A stretch of DNA of 64,000 nucleotides from Ananas comosus (taxonomy: Eukaryota > Streptophyta > Magnoliopsida > Poales > Bromeliaceae). Location of the stretch: positions 1,635,215 through 1,699,214 of the forward strand of contig NC_033638.1 in assembly GCF_001540865.1 (NCBI RefSeq), in the 5' to 3' direction. Below the pieces are notes generated by a model, which was given only the letters and a program-made list of their open reading frames with translations, searched no databases and was not told the DNA's origin. Below are positions 10,288-22,155 of the stretch, in pieces; within the stretch, counting starts at the first letter, position 1, and each line of letters begins with the position of its first letter. Both the position numbers and the translations under genes were made by a program.

Positions 10288-12319
10288 GTTCAATATTACT
10301 CTTACTCAACCTATGTCCTTGACACTAGGTTCAATGCCACTCGATCTATATATATATATGTCCACATGCACATGTCATTTAACATAGTTCTATATATGTC
10401 AACTTACCCTCACTTAGCATTCTCGTCATGTCATCATTTATTTTCTTAGCATTAACCACATGCTTATCATGTATTTACTTGGCATTCTTATAACATGCAA
10501 CATGCATTCAACTAGCATTAATCAATGCATTTATTTAGGATTTCTATACCATGTCATTCATGCATTCTCTTTTGTATTTCTACTTTATGTCATTAGTATA
10601 CATTCTCTTTAGCATTTACTACATGCATCCACTTAGCATTTACATGCATCAATATAAAACCACATTACTCTTAGACATAACGGCGACCTAGTCGCTTCAG
10701 TAAACACAACCCACCTCAATTCGTACTCCGATTGCTCGTAGTCACTTGCAATCGGCCTCCCGAGGCACCCGTGATCCTGTTCGGCCCGAACTCTCGCGCG
10801 ACCACCCGGACGGCCTCCAATCCACGATCCGAAAATTAAAGGTCTACGGTTAGTTGCCACGAGCCCACGATTCCGTTTTCATGACTTTAGGACGTCGCCT
10901 CAGCCCTCCAGGCGGAAACGAAGCCGAAACGTCCGTTTTTTTAATATCTTCTCACCGGCTCGACGAATCGCCGAACTGACTTCGCCAACGTGTCGGAAAA
11001 CCTACCGATTTGGTTTCTACAAAGTCAATTTACATTCAAACCCCTCTATGACAAAAGCCCCAATTTGGAGCCCTAATAGTGCACTATAACAACATATACT
11101 CTAAACCCATTTAAATCAAGCGTTAACAAGCATGATTTCATCTAGAGATTCATCTAAAATCATTCTTAGGGCAATTAAACCGAATTCTAAGGTTCCACCA
11201 TTAAAGGGTTTGAAGCTTACCTTACTTGAGCCAATGAAGAAGAAGTAATAGCTCAACTCCAAACCATCTTCTCCATCAAGCTTCTTCTCCAATTTCCTCT
11301 CCAATTCCTCTTTGGTGGAGAGATTACAAGAGAAGGAGAGAGGGTGGTGAGCTAGAAGAAAAGAGAGAAAGAGAGAAAGACTCTCCTTTCTCTCTCTCTC
11401 GGGTTGAACCGCACAAAAGGGGGAGATGGCATTTGTTACACAAATAGCCCCCCCAACTATAGCTTATTTTCAGTTTAGCAGCTCAATTTAGCAGTTCGGA
11501 CACGTTGGAGCCCTTCTGAACGTCCGTTTGCGCTCAAATTTGACAGTCAGGCTCGGTTTTGCTTACTAAGAAAGAATATATGTTAAGTTTTTAGTTTCGA
11601 CCACGTTTGGTCACCGAAAGCTCTACCGAACTGTAATCTCTAGCAGATAGCAGTCGGATTTTATTTTCCACCTTCCGGGTGTCAGAATGGCATGAAACTT
11701 TAAATCTAGTCTCATAAAAATAATTCTGACATATTGTTCAGTTTTCATAATTTTCTGACACTGTGTATTTTCTGCTAAAATATCAGCCCCATCTCTCACA
11801 GAAAATTCTAAATCTTTTCTTTTCGTTCCGATTTCGGCACAAGTCATTTCTAACTTATATTTTACTCCACTAAATCTAATAAAAATAGTATCTCACACTA
11901 TTTTTATTTATTTTTTACTTTTATATCAAAATCTGATATGTCACAAGCCCAAAGTTTACCAGTACACTTCCTCGTGTCACCGGTAACACGACTGCGCAGA
12001 GACAAAACCCGAGAGCTGCTTCTCGGTTTCGTAGCCTTTGTACCGGTACACTTTCAATGCTGTACCGGTACACATTGCTGTACCAGTTACAACTCGATGG
12101 TTGTACCGGTACACTTTGCCGAGACTTGGTTTTTGGTTCCGTTTCGATTCTATTTCGCGCCGAACAACGCTAAAACATTTCCAACTCCTTCTAAACTCAC
12201 TTTTAACCCTTCCAACCTTGTTGGAATGTTAAATAGAACTCGTCCAACCATTTCATTCGCACGCTTTAGTCAATTTGACTAAAGTCCAATATTTTCTACC
12301 GAAGTTTCGGTATGTTACA
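10288..12319 (-). mobile_element. Family B LTR fragment (sense strand minus)
   Basis: The right end is the reverse complement of TGTAACATACCGAAAC, matching the start of the complete family B LTR at 46861. Inner blocks also match, for example the CCAATTTGGAGCCC/AATTTGG segment, the cell of sequence around the GTGTCGG motif and the CCGGTACA repeats. The distal end is missing at 10288. It abuts Gypsy-1 LTR sequence at 12320 and has displaced the outer part of that LTR. The short open frames inside are not genes. Confidence 0.65.
11958..12110. promoter_or_regulatory. ACCGGT array in family B LTR
   Basis: ACC(G/A)GT sites start at 11958, 11979, 12042, 12064, 12082 and 12105; spacing within clusters is 18-23 bp. 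Several are the palindrome TGTACCGGTACA. They lie about 210-360 bp from the LTR start when read on the minus strand. Confidence 0.75.
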
Positions 12320-12987
12320 AAGGCCTTCTCCTAGATCTCCTTCTTCTTCTCCACCTTTCTTTCCTTCTTCTTCTTCCTCTTCTTCTTCTCCTTCTACCTT
12401 GCTCAAGAGAGGGAGAGAGAGAAAGAGTTTAGTGAGAGAGAGAATGTGAGAGTGAGGGTGAGAATGAGAGAGAGGAGAAGGCTCAGCCCCTCTATACCCC
12501 TCAACTCATGGCATTTTGCATAAAAGCCCCTCCACTTTACTTCTCTCAACCTGCCTTGCCTGGGCAATTTTCGCGCAGAGGGACCGGTCCCTCAACGGGA
12601 GGACCGGTCCCCGAGAGCAATTTCCCGCAACACGCGTACGGGAACCGGTCCTTGCTCGAGAGACCGGTTGCATCGGGTGCCTGCCGCAACCCTCAGCTAC
12701 GGGAACCGATCCCTCCCACCAGGGACCGGTCCCCGAGAGCAGTTTTGCGCAGGGCTCCCCTCTGCCAGAATTCCTGCTTAAGGGAACCGGTCCCTGCCGC
12801 TAGGGACCGGTCCCCGAGAGCAGAATCTGCCAAGTGTAGATTTTACATTATTTGCTCTCGCAGACTCGACTCCAAAGCACTTTTTGTGTTTTGGACATCT
12901 TTAGCTCCTCCAAAGCCTACCCACTCGACAATTAGTCGATCCTGTACGAAGTCCAACTCTCCGATTTCGAGAATTCACTTCCTTACA
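12320..12987 (-). repeat. Gypsy-1 3' LTR, U3 part only
   Basis: Matches 23463-24131 in the same order (aaggccttctcctagatctcc, CT-rich tract, ACCGGT array, ttcgagaattca, cttcc(t)taca). It ends at CA (12987), next to the polypurine tract. The rest of the LTR is absent. Confidence 0.8.
12583..12811. promoter_or_regulatory. ACCGGT twin-palindrome array (Gypsy-1 3' LTR)
   Basis: Four pairs: 12583/12603, 12644/12663, 12705/12725 (first member ACCGAT) and 12786/12806. Start-to-start distances are 20, 19, 20 and 20 bp; pairs are about 41-61 bp apart. Flanks favour GGGACCGGTCCC. Confidence 0.85.
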
Positions 12988-13000
12988 TCCTTCCCTCCTT
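12988..13000 (-). other. Polypurine tract of Gypsy-1
   Basis: The minus strand reads aaggagggaagga directly before the LTR start TGTAAGG. This purine run primes plus-strand synthesis in LTR elements. Confidence 0.75.
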
Positions 13001-13092
13001 AAAAGGAGTTTCGTCCTCGAAACCCATTCAACTTAATTTAAACTCAGTTTCTATACCTTATTCCTCAAACAAGTGAGGATGATGCTTTCTCA

Positions 13093-16000
13093 TTAGATCC
13101 TCGAGTTCTCAGGTGGCCTCGCGATCATCATGATTGCTCCATCGGATTTTACGTAGGGAATCTCGCGATTTTGCAGCTTTCGCACTTCTCGGGCGATAAC
13201 CATCACCGAAAACTCCTCGTAGCTCAAGTCTTCTTGGAGCTCCGGCGGCTCGTATAGCATCGCGTGCTCGGGGTCATGAATATACTTGCGAAGGTTGGAG
13301 ACATGGAACACTTTGTGTACATCCACGAGCTTCGGCGGTAAGGCAAGCCGATAGGCCACCGTGCCAACTCGCTCCAATATCTCATATGGTCCAATGTACC
13401 GGGAACTTAACTTTCTCCGCACTCCAAACTGCTTCACACCCCGCATTGGCGAAACTTTTAAGAATACGCGGTCACCCACCGCAATTCTATGTCTCGACGG
13501 CGCCTATCAGCATAGCTTTTCTGTCTCGACTGCGCCGTGAGGAATCGCTTCTGAGCAAAGCGGACTTTCTCCTCCGATTCTCGCAACACGTCTGGGCCGA
13601 ACTCTGCACGCTCACCCACATCGCTCCAGTGTATAGGAGACCGACACTTCCGCCCGTAGAGGGCCTCAAACAATGCCATCTCTATACTTGCATGATAACT
13701 GTTGTTGTAGGCGAACTTGGCCATCGGCAAATGATCACACCAACTCCCCTTATAGTCGATGACACACGCCCGCAGCATATCCTCCATAGTTTGAATGGTC
13801 CTTTCTGTTTGCCCATCTGTCTGAGGATGGAATGTTGTACTAAAATCGAGCCGTGTGCCAAGGGCTTCCTACAGGCTCTTCCAGAAGTGTGAGGTAAATC
13901 GGGGGTCGCGATCCGACACGACCGATTTCGGCACCCCGTGTAACCGAACTATCATGTCAAGGTATACCTGCGCCAACTTGTCACCTGCCCACGTGGTGTG
14001 GATCGGCAAAAGGTGAGCCGACTTCGTCAATCGAATTACCCAAATTGCATCATGGCCGCCAGTTGAGTGAGGCAAACCGACCACGAAGTCCATCGATATA
14101 TCCTCCCATTTTCAAACGGGGATTGGTAGGCTTTGCAGTTTTCCCACTGGAAATCGACGCTCCGCCTTCACTTGTTGGCACACTAAACATTTCGCCACGA
14201 AGCGTCCAACATCACCCTTCATTCCAGGCCACTAATAGTGCATTTTCAATCCTTGATACATTTTGGTGCCGCCCGGGTGATCACAATAAGGCGACCAATG
14301 TGCCTCTTGCAAGAATAACCTTCGAATCTCCTCATTGTTCAGCACACACCATCGATTTCGAAATCGAAGTGCACCATCGGCGTTTATTGTGAAATCGCTG
14401 CCACGACCCTTCTCGGTGTCGCGCCGCACCTTTTGGAGTTCTCGGTCTGCGAGTTGCAGATTCTTGATCCTCTCCAATAAGGTCGGTTGGACAACGAGTG
14501 CCATCATCTGAGCTGGAATCTCGGGAGTAACCACCTCAAGGTTCATTCGCTCCATGTCCAGCCATAGGGGTGTTTGATTTGTAACCCACATAGCGAGTTT
14601 CTCTGCAGACTTTCTGCTCAATGCATCCGCGACCACATTCGCTTTCCTCGGGTGGTAAAGGATATCCACATCGTAATCATTTAGTAGTCTAACCACCGCC
14701 GCTATCGCATGTTGAGCTCTTTCTGTGTAAACAGATATTTTAGGCTCTTGTGGTCGGTATAGATCTCACAATGGGCACCGTACAGGTAGTGCCTCCACAG
14801 CTTCAAGACGAAGATTACCGCCGCTAGCTCCAAGTCGTGAATGGGGTAGTTCTTTTCACAGCTCTTTAGCTGACGGGACGCATAAGCAATTACTTTCCCG
14901 CCCTGCATCAAAACACACCCCAATCCTAGATAGGAAGCGTCGTTATAGACCACGAAGTCTTCACCCTGCACCGGTAAAGCGAGCACTGGAGTCGAAGTTA
15001 GCCTTTCCTTCAACTCTTTAAAACTCCGATCGCACTCCTCGCTCCAAACGAATTTAGTGCCTTTCTGAGTCAGACGGGTAAGTGGAATTACTATCTTTGA
15101 AAAGCCTTCCACGAACCGCCTATAGTAGCCAGCCAAACCCACGAAGCTTCTAACTTCCGTGACGTTCGTTGAGCGCGGCCAATCCTTGATTGCCTCAACT
15201 TTCCTCGGGTCTACTGAAACTCCACCCCCAGAAATCACATGCCCTAGAAATGAGACTTCTTGAAGTCAGAAGTCACACTTTTTTAACTTAGCATATAGCT
15301 TCTCCTCCCGAAGGACTTGAAGCACAATCCTCAAATGCTTGGCATATTCCTCGTCACTGCGAGAATAGACCAATATGTCGTCTATGAAGACCACGACAAA
15401 TCGGTCCAGGAACTCTCTGAAGGCACGGTTCATCAAGTCCATGAACGCCACTGGAGCATTCATGAGTCCAAATGGCATGACCGTGAATTCATAGTGCCCG
15501 TACCGCATACGGAACACAGTTTTCTACATATCCTCCGGCTTGATCTTCAACTGGTGATAGCCGGACTGCAAATCTATTTTTGAGTACACACGACCCCTGC
15601 AACTGGTCGAACAAATCATCAATTCAGGGGAGTGGGTACTTATTCTTGATCGTGACCTTGTTCAACTCTCGATAATCCACGCAGAGTCGAAACGATCCGT
15701 CCTTCTTTCGTACAAATAACATCGGGGCTCTCCACGGTGATACACTTGGTCGGATGAATTGCTTGTCGAGGAGGTCCTGTAACTGACTCCTCAATTCTTT
15801 CAGTTCCGCCTGCGCCATTTGGTACAGAGCCTTCGAGATCGGCGCAGTGCCGGGAATCAAGTCTATGACGAACTCGATCTCCCGATCTGGCGGTATCCCC
15901 GGTAACTCCGCGGAAAACACATCCGGGAACTCCCGCACCACGGATAACTCCTCCAGGTTCGGAGTCACTCGATCTACTTCTACAATAGTTGCCAAGAACG

Positions 16001-16800
16001 CTACGCAACCGCTGTTGACCAACTTTCTTGCTCTCGCCGCCGACACCGTCGCGGCGAAGCACGAGCTCTGACAAGCCCGATAAGTGAACTCCTTCTGTCC
16101 TGGCTCACGAAACGTAATCACTCTGCTCTTGCAGTCGATCGTTGCGTGATACTTCGAGAGCTAGTCTATGCCCAGTATGACATCGAACTCTTTAAGATTC
16201 TTGAGCTCTAGCATCCTAATGGGTATTATCCAGTCGCCTACTTGTACTGGACACGATGAGCATTCCGTGTAGGCATTAAATGTCGACCCAGGGCCCTCAA
16301 CTCGCCACTTGTCACTCGCCTCTATGAGTATGTCATGCATGCGTGCGAATGATCTGCTGATGAACGAATGTGTGGCACCAGTATCAAACATAGCCCTGGA
16401 GCGAACTCCGTTAATCAAAACCATACCTGCCACAAGGCGATGCTCCTCCGCCTCCGTGGGCTCCTCGGCTTGAACCTGAGCGGCAAATACACGTCCGCTC
16501 GGGGCCGATCGCGCTATCTCGGGCTGGCGCAACATCATCGCACGTCCCGCCGACACGGCCGTTGGTGGAACTCCTCCATAGTAGGCCGAAATCGTCAGCG
16601 CCGATGCAGTGGATGGGGCAGGTGAGGATCTTCCTCCTGGGGAATCCCGTATAAAGTGCCCCGGTTGCCCGCACTTGTAGCACTTGCCTTGGCGCTGCTC
16701 ACAACGCGACACCAGGTGGTCTCCACAACATATGACGCACCGTCGCGCTCCACTGCCCTTTGGCTGAGTCCGCGGATACTTCGGGGGCTTCTTGGAACGT
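13093..16800 (-). pseudogene. Gypsy-1 pol (protease, RT, RNase H, integrase), broken
   Basis: Minus-strand fragments in order: zinc knuckle and protease (16161-16811, with CYKCGQPGHFIRDS and the aspartic protease motif DTGATHSF); RT N-part (15624-16121); RT palm with [11 protein letters not shown] (15266-15517); RT end and RNase H (14702-15238, with YNDAS); ADALSR and integrase zinc region (14232-14696); integrase core (13458-14093, with VSDRDPRF); and a C-terminal part (13093-13479) that drops out of frame near its end. Frame arithmetic shows at least three frameshifts plus in-frame stops. RNase H acidic residues remain, unlike in Gypsy-2. The product would be non-functional. Confidence 0.85.
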
Positions 16801-16805
16801 GCTTG
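16801..16805. other. Target-site duplication GCTTG (left)
   Basis: GCTTG precedes TGTCACGCC at 16806 and is repeated at 20334-20338, directly after the LTR end TTACA. The reading of the interrupted gag-pol continues on the other side. Confidence 0.9.
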
Positions 16806-17165
16806 TGTCACGCCCTGGATTTCAGCAGAAGCTCACCAGTCACGTGCACAGACCCGCCGTGTACCCCACAACTCAAGTATACACCAGACGTCTACAAATA
16901 GTATAGTAAAAGAATTCAATTCTAATTAGGTAATCAGAGCAAAACTTAAGAGTTTAAACTTATACAATTCAAAACCTTATTACAGTAAATAAGAACAAAG
17001 TACAATTCACATAATCTTAATATACATCACTGACTAATCTAATAACTGGTAAAGATCTTCTATTTAACATCAAGAAGGCTCTAGCTAGCCGCTGACCCCT
17101 CGCCCGGAACCCTAGCCTTTCCCGCTGTGGAAGGCTCTGTAAAAACAACAACAAAGAGGGTGTGA

Positions 17166-17185
17166 GAACTATTAAACAATAGTTC
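17166..17185 (-). promoter_or_regulatory. LTR stem-loop, family C form
   Basis: GAACTATTAAACAATAGTTC: perfect 8-bp stem with loop AAAC. It is followed on the plus strand by CCCAGTGGG and preceded by GTGA. The other family C copy (43897-43916) has the same stem and loop GTTT. Confidence 0.65.
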
Positions 17186-19971
17186 CCAGTGGGTAAGCCG
17201 CCGAGAGTGGCGAAGTACACCACTAGGTCAACTGTGGCATGAGTTAATAGCAATAAAGAAGCAATTAAATGCAACAGGTATGAAAGTAAACTACTCATGC
17301 TATTTGCTCAACAATAAATAAATATCAACAGGCTGCAGGTATTAGTTATCATGATAGATTCTATCATTCATAGTAATTGATAATTAACTAGGCATATACC
17401 AGATTGTATGCATGATAATTCATTTTACTGAAATCACTGATAATATCATATAATAACCTTCTATGTTAGCAATAATGAAACATACTGTCATTGTATTACT
17501 AATCAATCACGATGTCAACTTCTAGGTTACTCATCAATAAGCTTACTTTAAATGTCAACTTTCTAGCACAATCATCAATAAGTTACCTTGACCAAAGACA
17601 TAAAGTAACTTACTACTATGTCCAGCTAAGGTTAAAGTACTAATCATAACCCAATTTCCAACAGACTTACACAAGGTAAGTTTAAAGCCGCGCCGTGCCT
17701 AATGGCCCCGTGGTAGTATACCCTCCCCACGGCATTCCACTTCGGCGCTCACTTCGTACATAAGTGAGCATCTGTCGCTAAGCTACTCCGGAGTGCTGGC
17801 TTGGGGGGCGCGACCCCCACAAGCGTGTGCGAAAGAGCACAATGGCATACAAGCTGTAATCCACGGCACAAATATCACAACGTCATCATGTCAGCATCAT
17901 GTCTCTGACATGGAATCTCAACTCGACCCAAGGTCGACACTGTAGTGCCCAATCGTAAGTCACTATCCGCAACTTGTTGACATGATTCTACCCATAGCTA
18001 GTATAACTTAATAAGTTTAAGCTTTACATCATGCTAGTGGTTCTATCAGGCTACACCTGGTCACTCACTCATAATCCCCTCACTACTCCTTATACATAAG
18101 GAAAGTGGTTTACTAAAGTCATACTCAAAGACTCATGGCACATATCCTGTAGTTCAATGTAAACCTCCACTACTTAGAGTAAACAAATACTATGTAATTA
18201 CATCTACTTGGTTATACAGTTATGTTATCATATCCAAATCTAGTTATTGACTAGATTACATTCACTTGTAATACATTCAAGTTATATCATAATACTAAAT
18301 TCTAGTTACTTAACTAGATCATAAAACATAACATGAAGTTCAGGCCAATTTATCAGGTAAAAGTAGAATCCAACTGGTTAATATAAATAAGCAAAATACT
18401 CGATAAAATACTTTTTCACATCATCTCAATACAATTCATTCTACACTATGAACGTATACTCAAGCGAGCTCATTTGCACGATGTGTTCAAAGTACAGCCA
18501 TCGTGCTTACAATATAAACTTCTATAGTGTAATTCCCAAGTACATCTTATGCTTTACTGTCCAACTGAACTACATATTACATTCATGATTTTCACGATTA
18601 TATTCTCTTGAATGACATCAAGCTCACATGCCTATACAAATTACAATATCATGAATGCGTAGTAATCAAATAAGTGACTATGTAGAATGAACAAGTCATA
18701 AGTCTTCCTCTACTGCTTAGAGGTGCTATTATATCCGATGTGATATGTATATAATGCATGTCTCAATTCCTTAAACTATACATATATTCATGAATATGTA
18801 ATAACTTCAACTCAAAATGTCAAAGGAGACATAGGGGGAATTCACCCATTTCGGGAAGGTCCGACCCACCGATATACGACGCCTCTTGTCGAGTTAATAA
18901 GCTCGGGGAATCTGAAGTCTTCAAGTCCCCTAGATTGAGATACAGTCGAATCTACTCTTCAATCTAGGTAAAAGTACTTAGTACTAAGCTCAACCAGCCC
19001 AAAGGAGTCCCGAAATTCAACTCACTTGATTCTCAAACCTGCTGTAAACTAGGTATCAAAATCGCATTGCAACTACGGCTACAATGTCCAAATTGGCAAA
19101 ATCCTCACCTTATACAAGGTTATAGCTTGAATCCCTGATTTGGTTCAAGTTGTTACATCGAAGTAAATCTTCGAAAGCTCTCGGATATCAGCTGAGAACC
19201 ATTCGACAATCTGTCGTAAACCTGCTGCGAACAATGTTCAGAAATAGCATTAGTAATTCGTAATTGAGGTTCTATTTCACTTATATCAGTTTCTCACTTG
19301 TATCTCGGCTTCCTGCTGATTGAAATATCCTCAATTCAACCCACCACTGCCAAGTATTCAGCACCACGTGAGCTTCCAAGCTGCTATAACAGAATCAGAA
19401 AAACAACATCACAATTCCACTAATAACTCCACTAGAACATAACCCTAAGGTCGATACTCAATTGCTCACCTGTTTAAAACTTAATTCCAGTTTTCCCCTT
19501 GATTCGAGTGGAGTAATCCCCAGCCAAAACTAGTTCTACTGCGGCTGCCACTCCCCTTGCCAACTACAACAAGGAAACTTATTCTTAAGTTAATCCATTA
19601 CTACACACACAAGAATTTGGTAATGAATTACATAACTTACCTTTCCCAAACTTCAACATAGATAATCCTAGGATTAAGGTTGATGAAGCATCAACAAACT
19701 CTTCATCTACTAAGAAAAAGGCTTCTCCAAATTCTCTAAATCAGCAACCTTCAAAGAAGGGAAAGAAATCAGCTCCAACTCCTTGCTTTCCTCTTAGAGA
19801 GAGAAGAAAACCCTAGAGAGAGAAGAGAGAAGCTTCAAATCTGATCCTCAGGGTCCTAACACCCCTTAGGTACCCTCTGGAGCCGAGCAGGGGTGTTAGA
19901 GATAAGTTTGGAGAGTAAAAAGACCAAAGTACCCAAGCTGCCACGCAGCTGCTACCTCTGCTGCTTTCTGT

Positions 19972-19999
19972 ACCGGTACAGCCTGAAGGTTGTACCGGT
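19972..19999. promoter_or_regulatory. ACCGGT pair in family C LTR
   Basis: Two TGTACCGGTACA-type palindromes with cores at 19972 and 19994, 22 bp apart, about 335-360 bp from the LTR sense start. The second family C copy lacks them at the corresponding place. Confidence 0.7.
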
Positions 20000-20338
20000 A
20001 CACCAATGCAAAAGTGCTGAATCCGCAAGTGCAATGCACTTTCTTGTCTCCGACAATCCGATCCCTCACAAACTTGTCCATAAACATCTTTAAACTCTTT
20101 AAAACATGTAGGGAGGTTCCAAATGTTATTCCTCTCACTCGAACTTCGTAATTGACCAAATTCAGAGCATTGCAATAGAATTGTGCATTTGCGATGTACT
20201 TTTCCATTTCCAGTTATCTGCTTGCTCCAGTAATTCGCTGAAGCCTCTCAACAATCCTTCAAAAGTTATAGAAGAGTTCCAATCATTATTCCAACCCTCC
20301 AATTCGTAATTTGCCGAAGTTCAGTGTATTACAGCTTG

Positions 20339-21316
20339 TCCCCCCGAACCGCCGCCTTGACGCTTCTTGCCTTTGTCCTTGGACTCGGCCAACATCTCGT
20401 GCTTCTCCCGAACATGGGCGTCACCGTGCTCCGCCCAGAGTGCTCGGTCGAAGACCTCCGCGAAGGTCGTGAGTTTAAGTATCTGCACGGCCTTGTAGAT
20501 CCCCGGCCGAAGTCCTCGTAAGAACCAGTCGGCCCGATCCCGGTCATCTCGTACCACATCAGGGACATAGTCAATGATGTGGGAGAACTCCTGCTCATAC
20601 TCCGCTACTGAGCGGTCCCCTTGCTCCAACTTGCGGAACTTCTCCTGGAGCTTCCGCTTCAATGTGTCGGGAAAATAATTGGCAAACATCGCCCTCTTGA
20701 ACTCCTCCCAAAGCATCGGCAGAAGGCCGGGAAGTCGATCCCGTTTGACGCGCTTCTACCAGACCTTCACCGCTTTCTCCAAGCAGTGGGTGGCGAGATA
20801 CACCCTACCTCTCTCCAAAGTACACAGATCTTCGAAGAGAGTCTCCATCGAGTCGATCCAAGACTCGACCATCGCCGGCTCCACCTTCTACCCCTCGAAG
20901 ATGGGTGGGTTGAACTTCTTGAACTTGATAAGAGCCGTCAACGCGCGCTCTCCTTCCACGTCTTCGGCCGTCACATCGGGTGTCGCCGATCCCGACGCCG
21001 CCTGAGGAACAATTGCTGGCGGTGGACGTGCCGTCACTGGGACAGCCGCTATACCCTCACCCTCTGCCGCTTCGGGTACACGAGTCGAGGGTGCAGGCGG
21101 GCCACCGCCTTCAGTCACCGTCGCGGCCGCTGCCGCAACCTGCCGTTCCAAGAGCTCCTGGAGCCGCTCGAATCGGGTCTCCTGGCGCTGCACCACATTG
21201 GTCAATGCGGCCACTTGTGCCTACAACCGATCCATCACACTCGGTTCAGCCTGCTCGGGCACCTTAGGAGGCAGTGCCGGAGTAGATCTCGTACTCGGGC
21301 GTCCCCTTGGTGCCAT
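20339..21316 (-). pseudogene. Gypsy-1 gag, broken
   Basis: The start codon is the ATG complementary to 21314-21316 (MAPRGRPSTRS...). A coiled-coil-like segment (VVQRQETRFERLQELLERQ) and the retrotransposon gag core ([41 protein letters not shown]) follow, matching Gypsy-2 gag closely. In-frame stops occur early (TAG where Gypsy-2 and the flanking context suggest Gln), after FEG, and at WxK near 20757. The frame is cut at 20339 by the solo LTR and resumes at 16800 with the Lys/Pro-rich linker before the zinc knuckles. Gag normally forms the particle shell. Confidence 0.8.
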
Positions 21317-21682
21317 TTGCTCCTGAAACGCAATTACTTGGTTAGTTATCTTAACCCGTTCGCTTCATCGCAATTACGACACATAACGACCCAACAACAA
21401 AAATCGGGCAGAAGCACACAAGTGTCCTCATTCTAGACTCTTGGCGTCATGTCGTCGGCCGCCGGCATAACCACCTCAAGTCAAGAACTAATACCACTTG
21501 AATCCATCTCTAGTAACTACTAGAGATATGTCAACAACTTAGACCCAATCGAACTAACTCCCGCCACCGTTACAAGTTCACGTTCCACTCACGCACCTAC
21601 AGCCTTAGGGTTTACCAACCTAGGGTCTCCTAGGTCATCCTAGACTTTCTCTCTTTACTTGATCTTATTGCTCTGATACCCC
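21317..21682 (-). other. Gypsy-1 leader with damaged primer-binding site
   Basis: Untranslated leader. The primer site survives only as GGTATCAGAGC (21670-21680, minus strand). In Gypsy-2 the corresponding stretch from primer site to LTR interior is about 35 bases longer, so the PBS start, the spacer and the LTR terminus GTGACA have been deleted and replaced by about 2-4 bases. Confidence 0.7.
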
Positions 21683-22136
21683 TGCCAATTTGGCACGGTT
21701 CGGGCGCGGCGAACGGACGCCGAACGGGCAGCAACTCTTCTGCCCGCCCAAGGCTCACAACCTGATCATGTACAAGAATTTATCCAGAAAAATTAAATTC
21801 ATACATACACGATCAACGGGGCACAAATAGTGCCAACAACGAAGAGCAAATAATCCACAAGATACACAAGTGAAATAAAGAGAGAACTACTAACTATTAC
21901 ATCACATTTGCATTCTTTATACAATTACATTTTCTTTCCCAAAATGAATAGATGCTCATCAAGTACATGGCTCTCCAAAGTCCTCACCTACATGAATCTC
22001 TCTCAAATACATAGGTGTGCTAATGCAAAAGAAAAGCTACTACTCTACCAATAATCCTCACTGGTCGGGCGCGATGCCCATGCCACGGCCCTCGCCCGGC
22101 AAACCTGTACCTAGCCCTGGAAATAAAGTGGGGTGA

Positions 22137-22155
22137 GAACTATCTTCCATAGTTC
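22137..22155 (-). promoter_or_regulatory. LTR stem-loop, Gypsy-1 form
   Basis: GAACTATCTTCCATAGTTC: 7-bp stem, 5-base loop, between GGGGTGA and CCAGTGGG. Stem length and loop differ from Gypsy-2 but pairing is intact. Confidence 0.65.

Larger units (their letters stand above)
16806..20333 (-). mobile_element. Family C solo LTR inside Gypsy-1
   Basis: 3528 bp beginning TGTCACGCCC and ending TGTATTACA, bounded by GCTTG on both sides. No gag-pol, primer site or polypurine tract is present, so this is a solo LTR left by LTR-LTR recombination. A second family C LTR in the other orientation lies at 41546-44371; they share the CTGAACTT...GCAAATT block at the sense start and the GGCCCCGTGGTAGTATA block. 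Sense is minus, judged from the GTGACA end next to primer sites in related families. It includes a stem-loop (17166-17185) and an ACCGGT pair (19972/19994). Confidence 0.85.

Noticed and set aside
12508..13002. Open frames with repeated RDRS/GPVPE-like peptides over the ACCGGT arrays (also 9371-9730, 28034-28490, 35312-35768)
   Set aside because: The peptide periodicity mirrors the DNA palindromes and occurs on both strands and several frames. The arrays lie in LTR U3, so a regulatory reading is more likely than coding.
20621..21436. 271-residue plus-strand open frame
   Set aside because: It is the antisense shadow of the Gypsy-1 gag sequence; the minus strand shows recognised gag motifs.
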